Assembly (NCBI GenBank): GCA_017619835.1
Contig: JAFZRN010000027.1
Location: forward strand, 1 to 54,818
DNA length: 54,818 nt
Reading direction: 5' to 3'
DNA from: Eubacterium sp.
GTDB taxonomy: Bacteria > Bacillota > Clostridia > Lachnospirales > Lachnospiraceae
Shown here one piece after another: positions 1 to 7,428 of this stretch. Every line of letters starts with the position of its first letter. The stretch's first letter is position 1. A program made the position numbers and the translations under genes. Below the pieces are notes generated by a model, which did no database searches, was not told the DNA's origin, and worked only from the letters and a program-made list of their open reading frames with translations.

Positions 1-223
1 CAAACTGAGACGTATCGGCAAGAAGGCGTTCTTCAACTGTAAGAGCATGAAGTCCATGAAGCTTACAAGCGTGAAGCTTAAGAAGGTGGGCTCCGGTGCA
101 TTTAAGAATGCCGGCAAGAAGTCCTATAAGAAGTTTAAGATTTCAGTTCCGAAGGCTAAGAAGAAAGCTTACGCAAAACTTCTTAAGAAGGGCGGACTTA
201 ATAAGAAATCCAAAGTAAAATAA
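1..223 (+). CDS. C-terminal end of a Lys-rich leucine-rich-repeat (BspA/LRR_5-like) surface protein, partial
   Basis: The open frame enters from the left edge (first complete codon at base 2) and gives 73 residues before TAA at 221-223. The visible part contains the LRR_5 pattern IGKKAFFNCKSMKSM followed by a very basic tail ending KKGGLNKKSKVK. This is the same architecture, in a diverged version, as the tails of the secreted proteins at 37963, 40158 and 45082. The start, signal peptide and upstream domains lie outside the window. It ends 21 bases before the serpin and may share its transcript. Assignment as an exported LRR protein is inference from the tail alone. Confidence 0.7.
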   Translation, partial: KLRRIGKKAFFNCKSMKSMKLTSVKLKKVGSGAFKNAGKKSYKKFKISVPKAKKKAYAKLLKKGGLNKKSKVK

Positions 224-244
224 AATAATTTTGGAGGAAGTGCC

Positions 245-1537
245 ATGAAGAGAAAAAGACTGCTATGTTTATTACTGGTATCGATAATGCTTTTTGGTTC
301 CTTCAGTGTTAACGCTGCCAAGTACAGTAAAAAAACAAAAGAATTAACATCCACCATCAAGGTGAAGAGAGCGAAGGGAAAGAAGATGAAGTCCGGGGAT
401 GTGGAGATGCTTACCTCGGCTTCACTGAACCTGCTGAACAGTACAATTCAGGGCGATAAGGAAAATGAAAATGTCCTGATCTCGCCGGCGTCGATCATGT
501 TTGCATTCGGACTTGCCGAAAATGGCGCCAAGGGCAGTTCGCGTACTCAGATTGAAAATGTCATCTATGGCGGAATGAAAACAGCCGATACTAACAACGT
601 GCTCGCCAAACAGATGAAGACCATGGAGTCTGATAAAAAGATTAAGTGGAATGTGGCTAATTCCATCTGGATACGCGACCGTAAAGATGTAAAGGTAAAG
701 AAAAAGTTCCTTAAGACAGCGGTGTCTTATTATGATGCCGAAGTATTTAAGGCGCCTTTTGATAACAGTACCGTAAAGGACATAAACAAATGGGTTAAGA
801 AGAATACCCATAAGATGATCCCGAAGCTCATAAACAGGCTGGATGACGAGGCGGTCATGTGCCTTCTTAATGCGGTTGCCTTTGAGGGCTCCTGGAATGA
901 GTGCTTTACAAAGAATCATATAAAGAAGAACCGCGACTTCACAAATGTCGACGGTACGACCACCAAGGTTACCATGATGACGGGCGAGGTTCCGGGATAC
1001 TTTACACTGAATGATGCGAAGGGCTTTAAGAAGTTCTATCAGGGCTGCAAATACGCCTTTGTGGGAATCGAGATGCCCGAAGGTGTTAAGCCTGCCGAGT
1101 ATATCGCAAAGCTTAATGAGAATCCGTCAGACTTTACAAAGGCACTTTCCGATATGAAGACGGATCAGGATGTATTCATAACCATTCCGGAATATACCAT
1201 CGATTATGATGTGGAGATGACGGACGTGCTTAAAAGCATGGGCGTTACCGATGCATTTGACCCGGACAAGGCAAACCTTTATAACATGTTCAAGAAGGAC
1301 AATAAAGGGAATTATTACTTCAGCACCGTTCTTCACAAGACTCATATAGAGGTTGATAAGAACGGGACCAAGGCTGCGGCTGCCACTGCGATAATCACTG
1401 ATAAGGCAACCTCGGTCGAAGATAAAAAGCCTTCACTTGAAATAAAGCTTGACCATCCTTTTGTTTATGCGATAATCGATACGAAGACGAACCTTCCGCT
1501 TTTCATCGGATGCGTCAATAAACTTGATCAACCTTAG
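245..1537 (+). CDS. Secreted serpin (serine protease inhibitor family)
   Basis: 430 aa, ATG with GGAGG 8 bases upstream. Residues 1-24 are a typical signal peptide (basic start, hydrophobic core, SVNA end), so the protein is exported. The serpin fold is recognisable from NVLISPASIMFAFGLAENGA, from WNECF near residue 220 and from the closing HPFVYAIID / LPLFIGCVNKL. The hinge of the reactive-centre loop (about 369-382) reads EVDKNGTKAAAATA. Gly at P15, Thr at P14 and four Ala at P12-P9 are what inhibitory, rather than storage-type, serpins have. The scissile bond cannot be fixed by eye; it falls somewhere in 388-395 because the loop appears longer than in antitrypsin. Likely role is inhibition of host or competitor proteases, or of the cell's own secreted proteases. 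The target is unknown. Confidence 0.92.
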   Translation: MKRKRLLCLLLVSIMLFGSFSVNAAKYSKKTKELTSTIKVKRAKGKKMKSGDVEMLTSASLNLLNSTIQGDKENENVLISPASIMFAFGLAENGAKGSSRTQIENVIYGGMKTADTNNVLAKQMKTMESDKKIKWNVANSIWIRDRKDVKVKKKFLKTAVSYYDAEVFKAPFDNSTVKDINKWVKKNTHKMIPKLINRLDDEAVMCLLNAVAFEGSWNECFTKNHIKKNRDFTNVDGTTTKVTMMTGEVPGYFTLNDAKGFKKFYQGCKYAFVGIEMPEGVKPAEYIAKLNENPSDFTKALSDMKTDQDVFITIPEYTIDYDVEMTDVLKSMGVTDAFDPDKANLYNMFKKDNKGNYYFSTVLHKTHIEVDKNGTKAAAATAIITDKATSVEDKKPSLEIKLDHPFVYAIIDTKTNLPLFIGCVNKLDQP

Positions 1538-1550
1538 GAGATGACTTAAA

Positions 1551-2192
1551 TTGGAGATTTATATACTGAGGCACGGCACCACCGAGTGGAATGCCGTGCA
1601 CAGGATACAGGGAACAACAGATATAATGCTCGATGGGGCAGGCCTGGAAATGGCACGCCAGACGGGAAAGTACTTTAAGGAAAACGGTATCAGCTTCGAT
1701 GCCGTTTTCTGCAGCCCGTTAAAGAGAGCGAGGATGACAGCCGAGATAGTATCAAATGGCGCGCCTATCACAGAAGACTTTAGACTCAGGGAATTGGAAT
1801 TCGGTTTTCAGGAAGGCGGTGTAGTTGAGGAGCTTGAGAAGCAGGATGTCCCGCTTAAGTTTTTCAGGACCAGACCGGCTCTGTATGATGAAAAGGCTGA
1901 AGAGTTTCCGGATGTTGAGAAGATGTCTCATCTTTGCGAGAGAGCGGCAGAGTTTTTAAAAGAAGTAGTTGAACCGATCAAAGATAAGAAACGAATACTT
2001 ATCGCTGCGCATGGTGCATGCAACAAAGGTCTTCTCATGCATGTAAGAGGAGAGTCAGATATAGATAAGTTCTGGGGAATAGGCCTTCAGCCTAACTGTG
2101 GAGTCACTGTAGTCGGCTTCGATACGGCAAAAGGAACCTATAATATAATAGAAGAAAACCGTATTTTCTACGAAATTACTAAAAATGCATAA
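1551..2192 (+). CDS. Histidine phosphatase superfamily protein (phosphoglycerate mutase-like)
   Basis: 213 aa, starting at TTG. The RBS GGAG overlaps the serpin stop codon, so the two genes are probably co-transcribed. The N-terminal LRHGTTEWN carries the catalytic RHG (His8) of the superfamily. CSPLKRARMTAEI at about 54-66 supplies the phosphate-binding Arg, and AAHGACNKGL near 150 the second catalytic His. Length fits small cobC/gpmB-type phosphatases. The substrate cannot be told from sequence: metabolic sugar phosphate, alpha-ribazole phosphate and others are all possible, and no cobalamin genes are nearby. Confidence 0.88.
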   Translation: MEIYILRHGTTEWNAVHRIQGTTDIMLDGAGLEMARQTGKYFKENGISFDAVFCSPLKRARMTAEIVSNGAPITEDFRLRELEFGFQEGGVVEELEKQDVPLKFFRTRPALYDEKAEEFPDVEKMSHLCERAAEFLKEVVEPIKDKKRILIAAHGACNKGLLMHVRGESDIDKFWGIGLQPNCGVTVVGFDTAKGTYNIIEENRIFYEITKNA

Positions 2193-2195
2193 AAA

Positions 2196-2230
2196 CAGAA
2201 AAAACCACTTTTTGTTCGGGTGGTTTTCTG
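2196..2230 (+). terminator. Intrinsic terminator after the histidine phosphatase gene
   Basis: CAGAAAA(AA)CCAC pairs with GTGGTTTTCTG around a short loop, followed by TTATTATA. It begins 4 bases after the stop codon. The A-rich left arm means it could also work for transcription from the other side. Confidence 0.75.
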
Positions 2231-2289
2231 TTATTATATAGGATGCGAAAAAAAGTTGGCCTATCATAAAATTATATAAGGAGGATCAT

Positions 2290-2982
2290 ATGATTTACTC
2301 AACAGAAGTTAAGAACATGTGCCCTGTACATCAGGGAGTACATCATGGCGCTGCTCCGATTCCGGAAGAAGCTAAGTGGGTACAGGCAAAAGAAGTAAAA
2401 GACATATCAGGCTATACTCATGGTATCGGCTGGTGTGCACCTCAGCAGGGAACTTGTAAGTTATCCCTTAATGTAAAAGATGGTATCATCCAGGAAGCTC
2501 TTGTAGAGACTATCGGATGTTCAGGTATGACTCATTCTGCAGCTATGGCTTCAGAGATTCTTCCCGGACTTACAATTCTTGAAGCTCTTAATACAGACCT
2601 TGTATGTGATGCTATCAATACAGCTATGAGAGAGCTTTTCCTTCAGATAGTATACGGAAGAACTCAGAGTGCGTTCTCAGAAGACGGACTTCAGATCGGT
2701 GCAGGTCTTGAAGATCTTGGTAAGGGCGGACGTTCCATGATCGGTACTACATACGGTACACTTGATAAGGGACCTCGTTACCTTGAGCTTACAGATGGAT
2801 ATATCACAGATATAGCTCTTGATGAAAATGATGAGATCATCGGATACAAGTATATCAACTTCGGTAAGATGATGGACTTCATCAAGGCCGGTGATGATGC
2901 TAATACAGCTATCGAGAAGGCTGCAGGTCAGTATGGACGTGTTGCTGATGCTGTAAGACTTGTAGACCCGAGAAAAGAGTAA
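2290..2982 (+). CDS. Iron-sulfur cluster assembly scaffold-like protein (NifU_N/IscU-like), partner of the GGGtGRT protein
   Basis: 230 aa, ATG behind AAGGAGG. The central part has a NifU/IscU-type core with three conserved cysteines in WCAPQQGTC (two) and ETIGCSGMTHSA (one), the usual ligands for a transient Fe-S cluster. It is longer than IscU (about 130 aa), with extra N- and C-terminal parts. The next gene is the GGGtGRT family protein, an association I know to recur in anaerobic Firmicutes. Assembly or storage of Fe-S clusters in the cytoplasm is inferred. No cysteine desulfurase or other isc/suf gene is adjacent, so this is not a standard isc operon. Confidence 0.85.
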   Translation: MIYSTEVKNMCPVHQGVHHGAAPIPEEAKWVQAKEVKDISGYTHGIGWCAPQQGTCKLSLNVKDGIIQEALVETIGCSGMTHSAAMASEILPGLTILEALNTDLVCDAINTAMRELFLQIVYGRTQSAFSEDGLQIGAGLEDLGKGGRSMIGTTYGTLDKGPRYLELTDGYITDIALDENDEIIGYKYINFGKMMDFIKAGDDANTAIEKAAGQYGRVADAVRLVDPRKE

Positions 2983-3002
2983 GGATAAGGAGGAATTAAA
3001 TC

Positions 3003-4022
3003 ATGGCATTATTTGAATCATATGAAAGAAGAGAGCCTCAGATCCTTGCAACACTTAAGGAGTATGGCATCTCATCAATAGAAGAATGTAAAGAAATCAC
3101 AGAAGCTGCAGGCCTCGATGTATATCACCTTATTGAAAGCATTCAGCCTATCTGTTTCGAAAATGCTAAGTGGGCTTACACAGTAGGTGCTGCTATAGCA
3201 ATAAAGAAGGATTGTCGTAAAGCAGCTGATGCTGCTGCAGCTATCGGTATCGGACTTCAGGCTTTCTGTATTCCGGGATCAGTTGCTGACAGACGTAAGG
3301 TTGGTCTTGGACATGGTAACCTTGGTAAGATGCTTCTTGAAGAGGATACAGAGTGCTTCGCATTCCTTGCAGGTCATGAGTCATTTGCAGCTGCAGAGGG
3401 TGCTATCGGTATCGCAGAGAAGGCTAACAAGGTTCGTCAGAAGCCGCTCAGAGTAATCCTTAACGGACTTGGAAAGGATGCAGCTCAGATCATCTCACGT
3501 ATCAACGGCTTTACACATGTAGAGACAAAGTACAACTACTTCACAGGTGAAGTTGAGGAAGTATCAAGAAAGTGCTACTCAAAAGATCCTGAGTCACCTC
3601 GTGCAAAGGTTAACTGCTACGGCGCTAACGATGTACAGGAAGGTGTTGCTATCATGTGGAAGGAGAATGTTGATGTATCTATCACAGGTAACTCAACAAA
3701 TCCTACAAGATTCCAGCATCCTGTAGCAGGTACATATAAGAAGGAAAGAGTAGAAGCTGGTAAGAAATACTTCTCAGTAGCTTCAGGTGGTGGTACAGGA
3801 CGTACACTTCACCCTGATAACATGGCTGCAGGTCCTGCATCATATGGTATGACAGATACTATGGGACGTATGCACAGCGATGCTCAGTTTGCAGGTTCTT
3901 CATCAGTTCCCGCACACGTTGAGATGATGGGTCTCATCGGTGCAGGTAACAACCCGATGGTTGGTATGACTGTTGCAACAGCAGTTTCTATCGAAGAAGC
4001 AGCAAAGGCCGGCAAGTTCTAA
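3003..4022 (+). CDS. GGGtGRT family protein (function unknown)
   Basis: 339 aa, with GGAGG 8 bases before ATG and 20 bases after the scaffold gene. The family-naming motif is present as ASGGGTGRTLHPDNMAAGPA at about residues 259-278. Codon use is strongly biased like that of the ribosomal genes (many CTT, GCT, GGT), suggesting high expression. The family is conserved in anaerobes and usually sits next to an IscU-like scaffold, as here. No biochemical role is established to my knowledge; a partner role in Fe-S handling is inferred only from the neighbour. Confidence 0.88.
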   Translation: MALFESYERREPQILATLKEYGISSIEECKEITEAAGLDVYHLIESIQPICFENAKWAYTVGAAIAIKKDCRKAADAAAAIGIGLQAFCIPGSVADRRKVGLGHGNLGKMLLEEDTECFAFLAGHESFAAAEGAIGIAEKANKVRQKPLRVILNGLGKDAAQIISRINGFTHVETKYNYFTGEVEEVSRKCYSKDPESPRAKVNCYGANDVQEGVAIMWKENVDVSITGNSTNPTRFQHPVAGTYKKERVEAGKKYFSVASGGGTGRTLHPDNMAAGPASYGMTDTMGRMHSDAQFAGSSSVPAHVEMMGLIGAGNNPMVGMTVATAVSIEEAAKAGKF

Positions 4023-4042
4023 ATACAAAATAATGAACATTA

Positions 4043-4088
4043 AGGATCAGCTCCCATTACATTTTTGTGATGGGGCTGATCTTTTTTT
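4043..4088 (+). terminator. Intrinsic terminator after the GGGtGRT gene
   Basis: AGGATCAGC(T)CCCA pairs with TGGGGCTGATCTT (one bulge) around an AT-rich loop, followed by a run of seven T. It closes the two-gene unit 2290-4022. Confidence 0.85.
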
Positions 4089-4130
4089 ACCTATTTTTCT
4101 CTGTTTACACATATTCTTCACAATAAATGG

Positions 4131-4159
4131 TTGGAAATTTATAAAAAATGTCATATAAT
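4131..4159 (+). promoter_or_regulatory. Sigma-A type promoter for the GGDEF-like gene
   Basis: TTGGAA (4131-4136), a 17-base spacer and a perfect TATAAT (4154-4159). Predicted transcription start is about 4166, a few bases before the left arm of the long leader hairpin. Confidence 0.7.
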
Positions 4160-4169
4160 TGAAAAAGCG

Positions 4170-4256
4170 TTTTAACCTCTCTATGTTACATTCTACACAG
4201 TGAAGTTTATATATATTTAGCTGTGTAAATGTGGCAGAAAAAGTGAGAGGTTAAAA
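4170..4256 (+). promoter_or_regulatory. Structured 5' leader hairpin that captures the ribosome binding site
   Basis: TTTTAACCTCTC (4170-4181) is perfectly complementary to GAGAGGTTAAAA (4245-4256), which contains the only plausible Shine-Dalgarno (GAGAGG) and ends two bases before the ATG at 4259. Inside it, ACATT-C-TACACAG (4188-4200) pairs with CTGTGTAAATGT (4221-4232), leaving one bulged C and an AT-rich loop. The promoter places the left arm at the very 5' end of the mRNA. I recognise no known riboswitch consensus. Translational control by hairpin opening is inferred. Confidence 0.65.
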
Positions 4257-4258
4257 AG

Positions 4259-5137
4259 ATGGATAATTCAAGAGTAATTGAGAGTCTTAAAAAGGCCTGT
4301 AAAACAGAAACCGGCTTTCTTACCATTCTCAGAATGGATCATTTTGAAATGTTCCGCGAGATCTATGGCGAGGGAGTTGGTGATCTTTTGCGCGATGAAT
4401 GCATCAAGGTGATCAGTCAGGTTACCGAGGAAGATGATATCAGAGCTTGTCTCGGGGGAAATGAGTTCGTTATCTTCTGCAAGAATCTTACAAGTAAGAC
4501 CAATCTGACCGAGATGTATTTCTATATTGCAAAGCAGATCAACAAGGTTGTTGAAGAGGTTGTAGATGAGGAAGAATCTATTCATCTCGGTATGTCGATG
4601 GGAGCCGTCAGAGTTCCTGACTATGGTACTGAGTATAAAGAACTCTTCTTTAAGGCTGATTCTATGCTTGGCTATCTGAATAGTGAAGGAAGACATAGTA
4701 TAGCATTTTATACTAAGACTGACTCTGATAAAGAGGAAATTGAATCTGCAGGAGCAATGCTTGTAGATGAGCCTGCTTATAATGCTATAAGAGGATTTCT
4801 TATCAAGCATGCAGAGACTTATAAATCTTCTGCCGGAGAGATGACCATTTCTTTAAGATTTTCAGAGACAATTGATGATCCAAAACTGATAACAGAGACT
4901 TTCGGAGAGTTAGTAAAGGAGACTCTTCGAAAAAGTGATGTATTATACATCGAGGATAATAAAATACATATTCTTCTTCCTGAGATGTCCAGACAGGGCA
5001 TGCTCATGGTGGCCGGAAGGATTGAGCGTAAGAATCGTTCCGAAGGCTACGGAGATATGATCGAAATCAGTATGATGTCCAGAATCTTTGGTGGTTCCGG
5101 AAGGGAAATACCTGTTCGTCTTGAGGCTGTCATCTAA
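4259..5137 (+). CDS. GGDEF-like domain protein with a degenerate active site
   Basis: 292 aa, cytoplasmic, no membrane segment. Residues about 18-150 follow the diguanylate cyclase fold: FLTILRMDHFEMFREIYG at the start, the signature loop read as GGNEF at 66-70, and LGMSMGAVRVPDYG later. The third signature position is Asn rather than Asp/Glu, which normally binds metal, and no RxxD inhibitory site precedes it, so cyclase activity is doubtful. The C-terminal 100 residues (EDNKIHILLPEMSRQGMLMVAGRI) resemble a second partial nucleotide-cyclase-like fold. An AraC-type regulator follows 38 bases later. Expression is probably controlled by the leader hairpin described separately. A sensor or scaffold role is more likely than c-di-GMP synthesis. 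Confidence 0.75.
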   Translation: MDNSRVIESLKKACKTETGFLTILRMDHFEMFREIYGEGVGDLLRDECIKVISQVTEEDDIRACLGGNEFVIFCKNLTSKTNLTEMYFYIAKQINKVVEEVVDEEESIHLGMSMGAVRVPDYGTEYKELFFKADSMLGYLNSEGRHSIAFYTKTDSDKEEIESAGAMLVDEPAYNAIRGFLIKHAETYKSSAGEMTISLRFSETIDDPKLITETFGELVKETLRKSDVLYIEDNKIHILLPEMSRQGMLMVAGRIERKNRSEGYGDMIEISMMSRIFGGSGREIPVRLEAVI

Positions 5138-5175
5138 GTGCATCTGTTTTTGGGAGAAGATAAGTCGGGGGGCTT

Positions 5176-5916
5176 ATGAACACAGACAGTACACTTAATT
5201 ACAGATTGTATCTTCAGAGACAGGAGGAATTCGTACGTGCTGATTATCGTGCGGAATTCAGGCAGTATAACCGTATCAAAAACGGAGAAGTGGAGGCCGT
5301 TAGAGACAGGTTTAAGATTGCCAGAAAGAAATTCGAAGAAGGCAGAGGAAATCTTTCGGATGATCCTGTCAGAAACATGATATATCATCTTGTTACAGCT
5401 GTTGCGGTTGTAAGCAGGATGTGTATTGATGCCGGAATGGAAATGGATACCGCCTATACTCTTGGCGATATATATATAAGAAGAGCCGATGAAGCAAAAA
5501 GCGTGGAAGAGGTTCTTGATATAACTGCAGAGATGCAGATTGATTATGCAACTCGTATGAGAGAGCTTAAGAGAGTTGATACTGCATCCATTCATATAGG
5601 AAGAAGTATAGATTATATCTACGATAATCTTCAGAAGCAGATTACCGTAAATGATCTGGCTGAAAGAGAGGGCCTCAGCCCCGGTTATTTCTCCAGACTG
5701 TTTCAGAAGGAAGTCGGAACGAGTGTTAATCAGTTCATCAACGATGCGAAGATAAAGACTGCCCAGAATATGCTCCGTTATTCGGATTTTCCGATACTGG
5801 ATATAGCTATTTCACTTGGTTTTTCTTCACAGAGTGCCTTTTCTTCCATATTTAAAAAGGTAACAGGGATGACTCCCAAGGTATACAGGGATAAATTCTA
5901 TAAAAAGAATCTCTAA
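5176..5916 (+). CDS. AraC family transcriptional regulator
   Basis: 246 aa. Residues about 143-243 carry the two helix-turn-helix AraC/XylS DNA-binding domain (TVNDLAEREGLSPGYFSRLF, then ILDIAISLGFSSQSAFSSIF and GMTPKVYR). The N-terminal 140 residues are helical without a cupin-like pattern, as in many Lachnospiraceae AraC proteins, and may sense a signal or dimerise. It follows the GGDEF-like gene by 38 bases and may be its operon partner. The target is unknown. The S10 operon promoter starts just after it. Confidence 0.9.
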   Translation: MNTDSTLNYRLYLQRQEEFVRADYRAEFRQYNRIKNGEVEAVRDRFKIARKKFEEGRGNLSDDPVRNMIYHLVTAVAVVSRMCIDAGMEMDTAYTLGDIYIRRADEAKSVEEVLDITAEMQIDYATRMRELKRVDTASIHIGRSIDYIYDNLQKQITVNDLAEREGLSPGYFSRLFQKEVGTSVNQFINDAKIKTAQNMLRYSDFPILDIAISLGFSSQSAFSSIFKKVTGMTPKVYRDKFYKKNL

Positions 5917-5933
5917 AATATAACAAAAAGTCC

Positions 5934-5962
5934 TTGCATTAGATGGTTACATGTGGTAATAT
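5934..5962 (+). promoter_or_regulatory. Promoter of the S10 ribosomal operon
   Basis: TTGCAT (5934-5939), a 17-base spacer and TAATAT (5957-5962) with an extended -10 TG at 5954-5955. Exactly the same pair of hexamers and spacing recurs upstream of rpmJ at 18019-18047. Confidence 0.75.
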
Positions 5963-5968
5963 GTCTCT

Positions 5969-6212
5969 TGCTGTGACGTTGATAGCGTGGAAGCGGTAGT
6001 TGCTGCGCAGGAGCAGGTAATATCGTGGAGCGAATGTCATGATCTCAGAATCTGGCGACAAGTCACTGTACGTAACCATCTGACGCTGGTCAGAAATGAC
6101 GGATGTAAATCCGGCCTTTTTTAAGGGAAGGTCGCGACACACCCGGGATAGTAGTACAGTCACCACTTGCTCGGCATTATTAAAAAGTGCGAAAAGGAGG
6201 CGGCTATTTTTT
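5969..6212 (+). promoter_or_regulatory. Long structured leader of the S10 operon with a possible attenuator
   Basis: About 240 bases of untranslated leader lie between the promoter and rpsJ. It contains CTGAC-GCTG-GTCAG inside a CATC/GATG outer pair, followed by GGAT-GTAA-ATCC and then GGCCTTTTTT, a terminator-like arrangement about 90 bases before rpsJ. No small ORF with a good RBS is visible. Autogenous control of this operon by L4 is known in enterobacteria; whether anything similar occurs here is unproven. Confidence 0.45.
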
Positions 6213-6524
6213 ATGGCTAATCAAGTAATGAGAATCACATTAAAGGCATATGATCATGAACTTATTGATCAGGCAGCTAAGGAGATAGTTGAGGCTGTTA
6301 AGAGTTCAGGAGCTAAGGTAAGCGGTCCTGTTCCTATGCCGACAAAGGTTGAGAAAGTAACTATTCTTAGAGCAGTACATAAGTATAAGGACTCAAGAGA
6401 GCAGTTCGAGCAGAGAACTCATAAGAGACTTATAGATGTAATAGCTCCGAATCAGAAGACAATCGACGTACTTCGTAAGATTGATATCTCAGCCGGTGTA
6501 TACGTAGACATGAGAATGAAATAA
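6213..6524 (+). CDS. rpsJ: 30S ribosomal protein S10
   Basis: 103 aa. First gene of the S10 operon, a 30S head protein also known as the transcription factor NusE. The ATG at 6213 is chosen because AAGGAGG lies at 6194-6200 and translation from there gives the family's standard length and N-terminus; the in-frame extension back to 6096 lies in the leader. Conserved stretches are [14 protein letters not shown], the GPVPMPTK loop and [12 protein letters not shown]. The rpsL-rpsG-fusA-tuf block that often precedes it is absent here. Confidence 0.97.
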   Translation: MANQVMRITLKAYDHELIDQAAKEIVEAVKSSGAKVSGPVPMPTKVEKVTILRAVHKYKDSREQFEQRTHKRLIDVIAPNQKTIDVLRKIDISAGVYVDMRMK

Positions 6525-6581
6525 GTACAGTACCTATTTGACTGTTTCCGCAAATCTCCTGCATATATAAATAGGAAGCAG

Positions 6582-6700
6582 ATTATTTAGTAAGATCATT
6601 TCCGGCACGGCAAGAACCGGGAGAACGATGATCCGCTGTAAATTATTTAGTACGATTCCTACATAATAAGAAGAAGGAATCCGCTGTAAATTCAATTAGG
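6582..6700 (+). repeat. Two tandem hairpin modules in the rpsJ-rplC spacer
   Basis: The 187-base spacer contains two copies of the same layout: ATTATTTAGTA (6582-6592 and 6642-6652), a hairpin (GATCAT...ATGATC, 6594-6633; GATTCCT...AGGAATC, 6654-6681), then CGCTGTAA (6634-6641 and 6682-6689). A degenerate third start, ATTCAATTAGG, runs into the rplC RBS. Stem sequences differ while the flanks are identical, so the paired structure rather than the stem sequence appears conserved. Ribosomal spacers are normally only 10-30 bases. Confidence 0.6.
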
Positions 6701-6711
6701 AGGAAAGAACA

Positions 6712-7398
6712 TTGAAGAAAGCAATACTTGCAGAAAAAGTCGGAATGACCCAGGTTTGGAATGACCAGGGACAACTCGTTCCAGTAACAGTTCTCGCAGC
6801 AGGACCTTGTGAAGTATTACAGGTTAAGACAATTGAGAACGATGGCTACGAAGCAGTTCAGGTTGGCTTCGGAGAAATCAAAGAAAAGATAGTAACAAAG
6901 GATGGTTCAGGTAAGAAGGTTGTCCGCAATCCACACGGTGCAACCAAAGCTGAAGTTGGTCACGCTAAGAAGGCCGGACTGGATGCCAAGAAGTTCGTTA
7001 AGGAATTCAAGTTTGAGAACTGCGCTGACTATGTACCCGGTGAAACAGTTATCAAGGCTGACATCTTCTCAGAAGGAGATAAGGTTGATGTAACTGCCAG
7101 ATCAAAGGGTAAAGGTTATGCAGGCGGTATCAAGAGACACGGACTTAAGTCAGGTCCTTCAGGACATGGTTCAAAGTACCATCGTCATGCAGGTTCCAAC
7201 GGCGCTGCATCAGATCCGAGCCGTGTTATGAAGGGTAAGAAGATGCCCGGACACATGGGAGCTGAGCAGGTTACAGTACAGAACCTTGAGATTGTTAAGA
7301 TAGATGCCGAGAATGACATAATTCTTGTAAGAGGTGCTGTTCCAGGACCTAAGAAGTCACTCGTAGTACTGACTGAGTCAGTTAAGGCTGGAGTATAA
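6712..7398 (+). CDS. rplC: 50S ribosomal protein L3
   Basis: 228 aa, read from TTG at 6712 with AGGAGG 8 bases upstream. The L3 signature [20 protein letters not shown] and [10 protein letters not shown] lie at about 134-183; this extended loop reaches towards the peptidyl transferase centre. It is slightly longer than the roughly 209 aa typical of Bacillus, with extra residues around 55-90. It is separated from rpsJ by the tandem hairpin modules, which may uncouple its expression from rpsJ. Confidence 0.97.
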   Translation: MKKAILAEKVGMTQVWNDQGQLVPVTVLAAGPCEVLQVKTIENDGYEAVQVGFGEIKEKIVTKDGSGKKVVRNPHGATKAEVGHAKKAGLDAKKFVKEFKFENCADYVPGETVIKADIFSEGDKVDVTARSKGKGYAGGIKRHGLKSGPSGHGSKYHRHAGSNGAASDPSRVMKGKKMPGHMGAEQVTVQNLEIVKIDAENDIILVRGAVPGPKKSLVVLTESVKAGV

Positions 7399-7428
7399 GC
7401 ACATTTTACGCAAAGGAGGAATTAAGAA

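Noticed and set aside
1127-1345. Minus-strand ORF inside the serpin gene
   Set aside because: Complement of a well-supported gene, without start signals.
4166-4258. c-di-GMP (GEMM) riboswitch upstream of the GGDEF-like gene
   Set aside because: The conserved GEMM core sequences are absent; the leader is one long nested hairpin instead.
6096-6212. N-terminal extension of rpsJ
   Set aside because: It runs through the structured leader, lacks an RBS and is absent from the S10 family.
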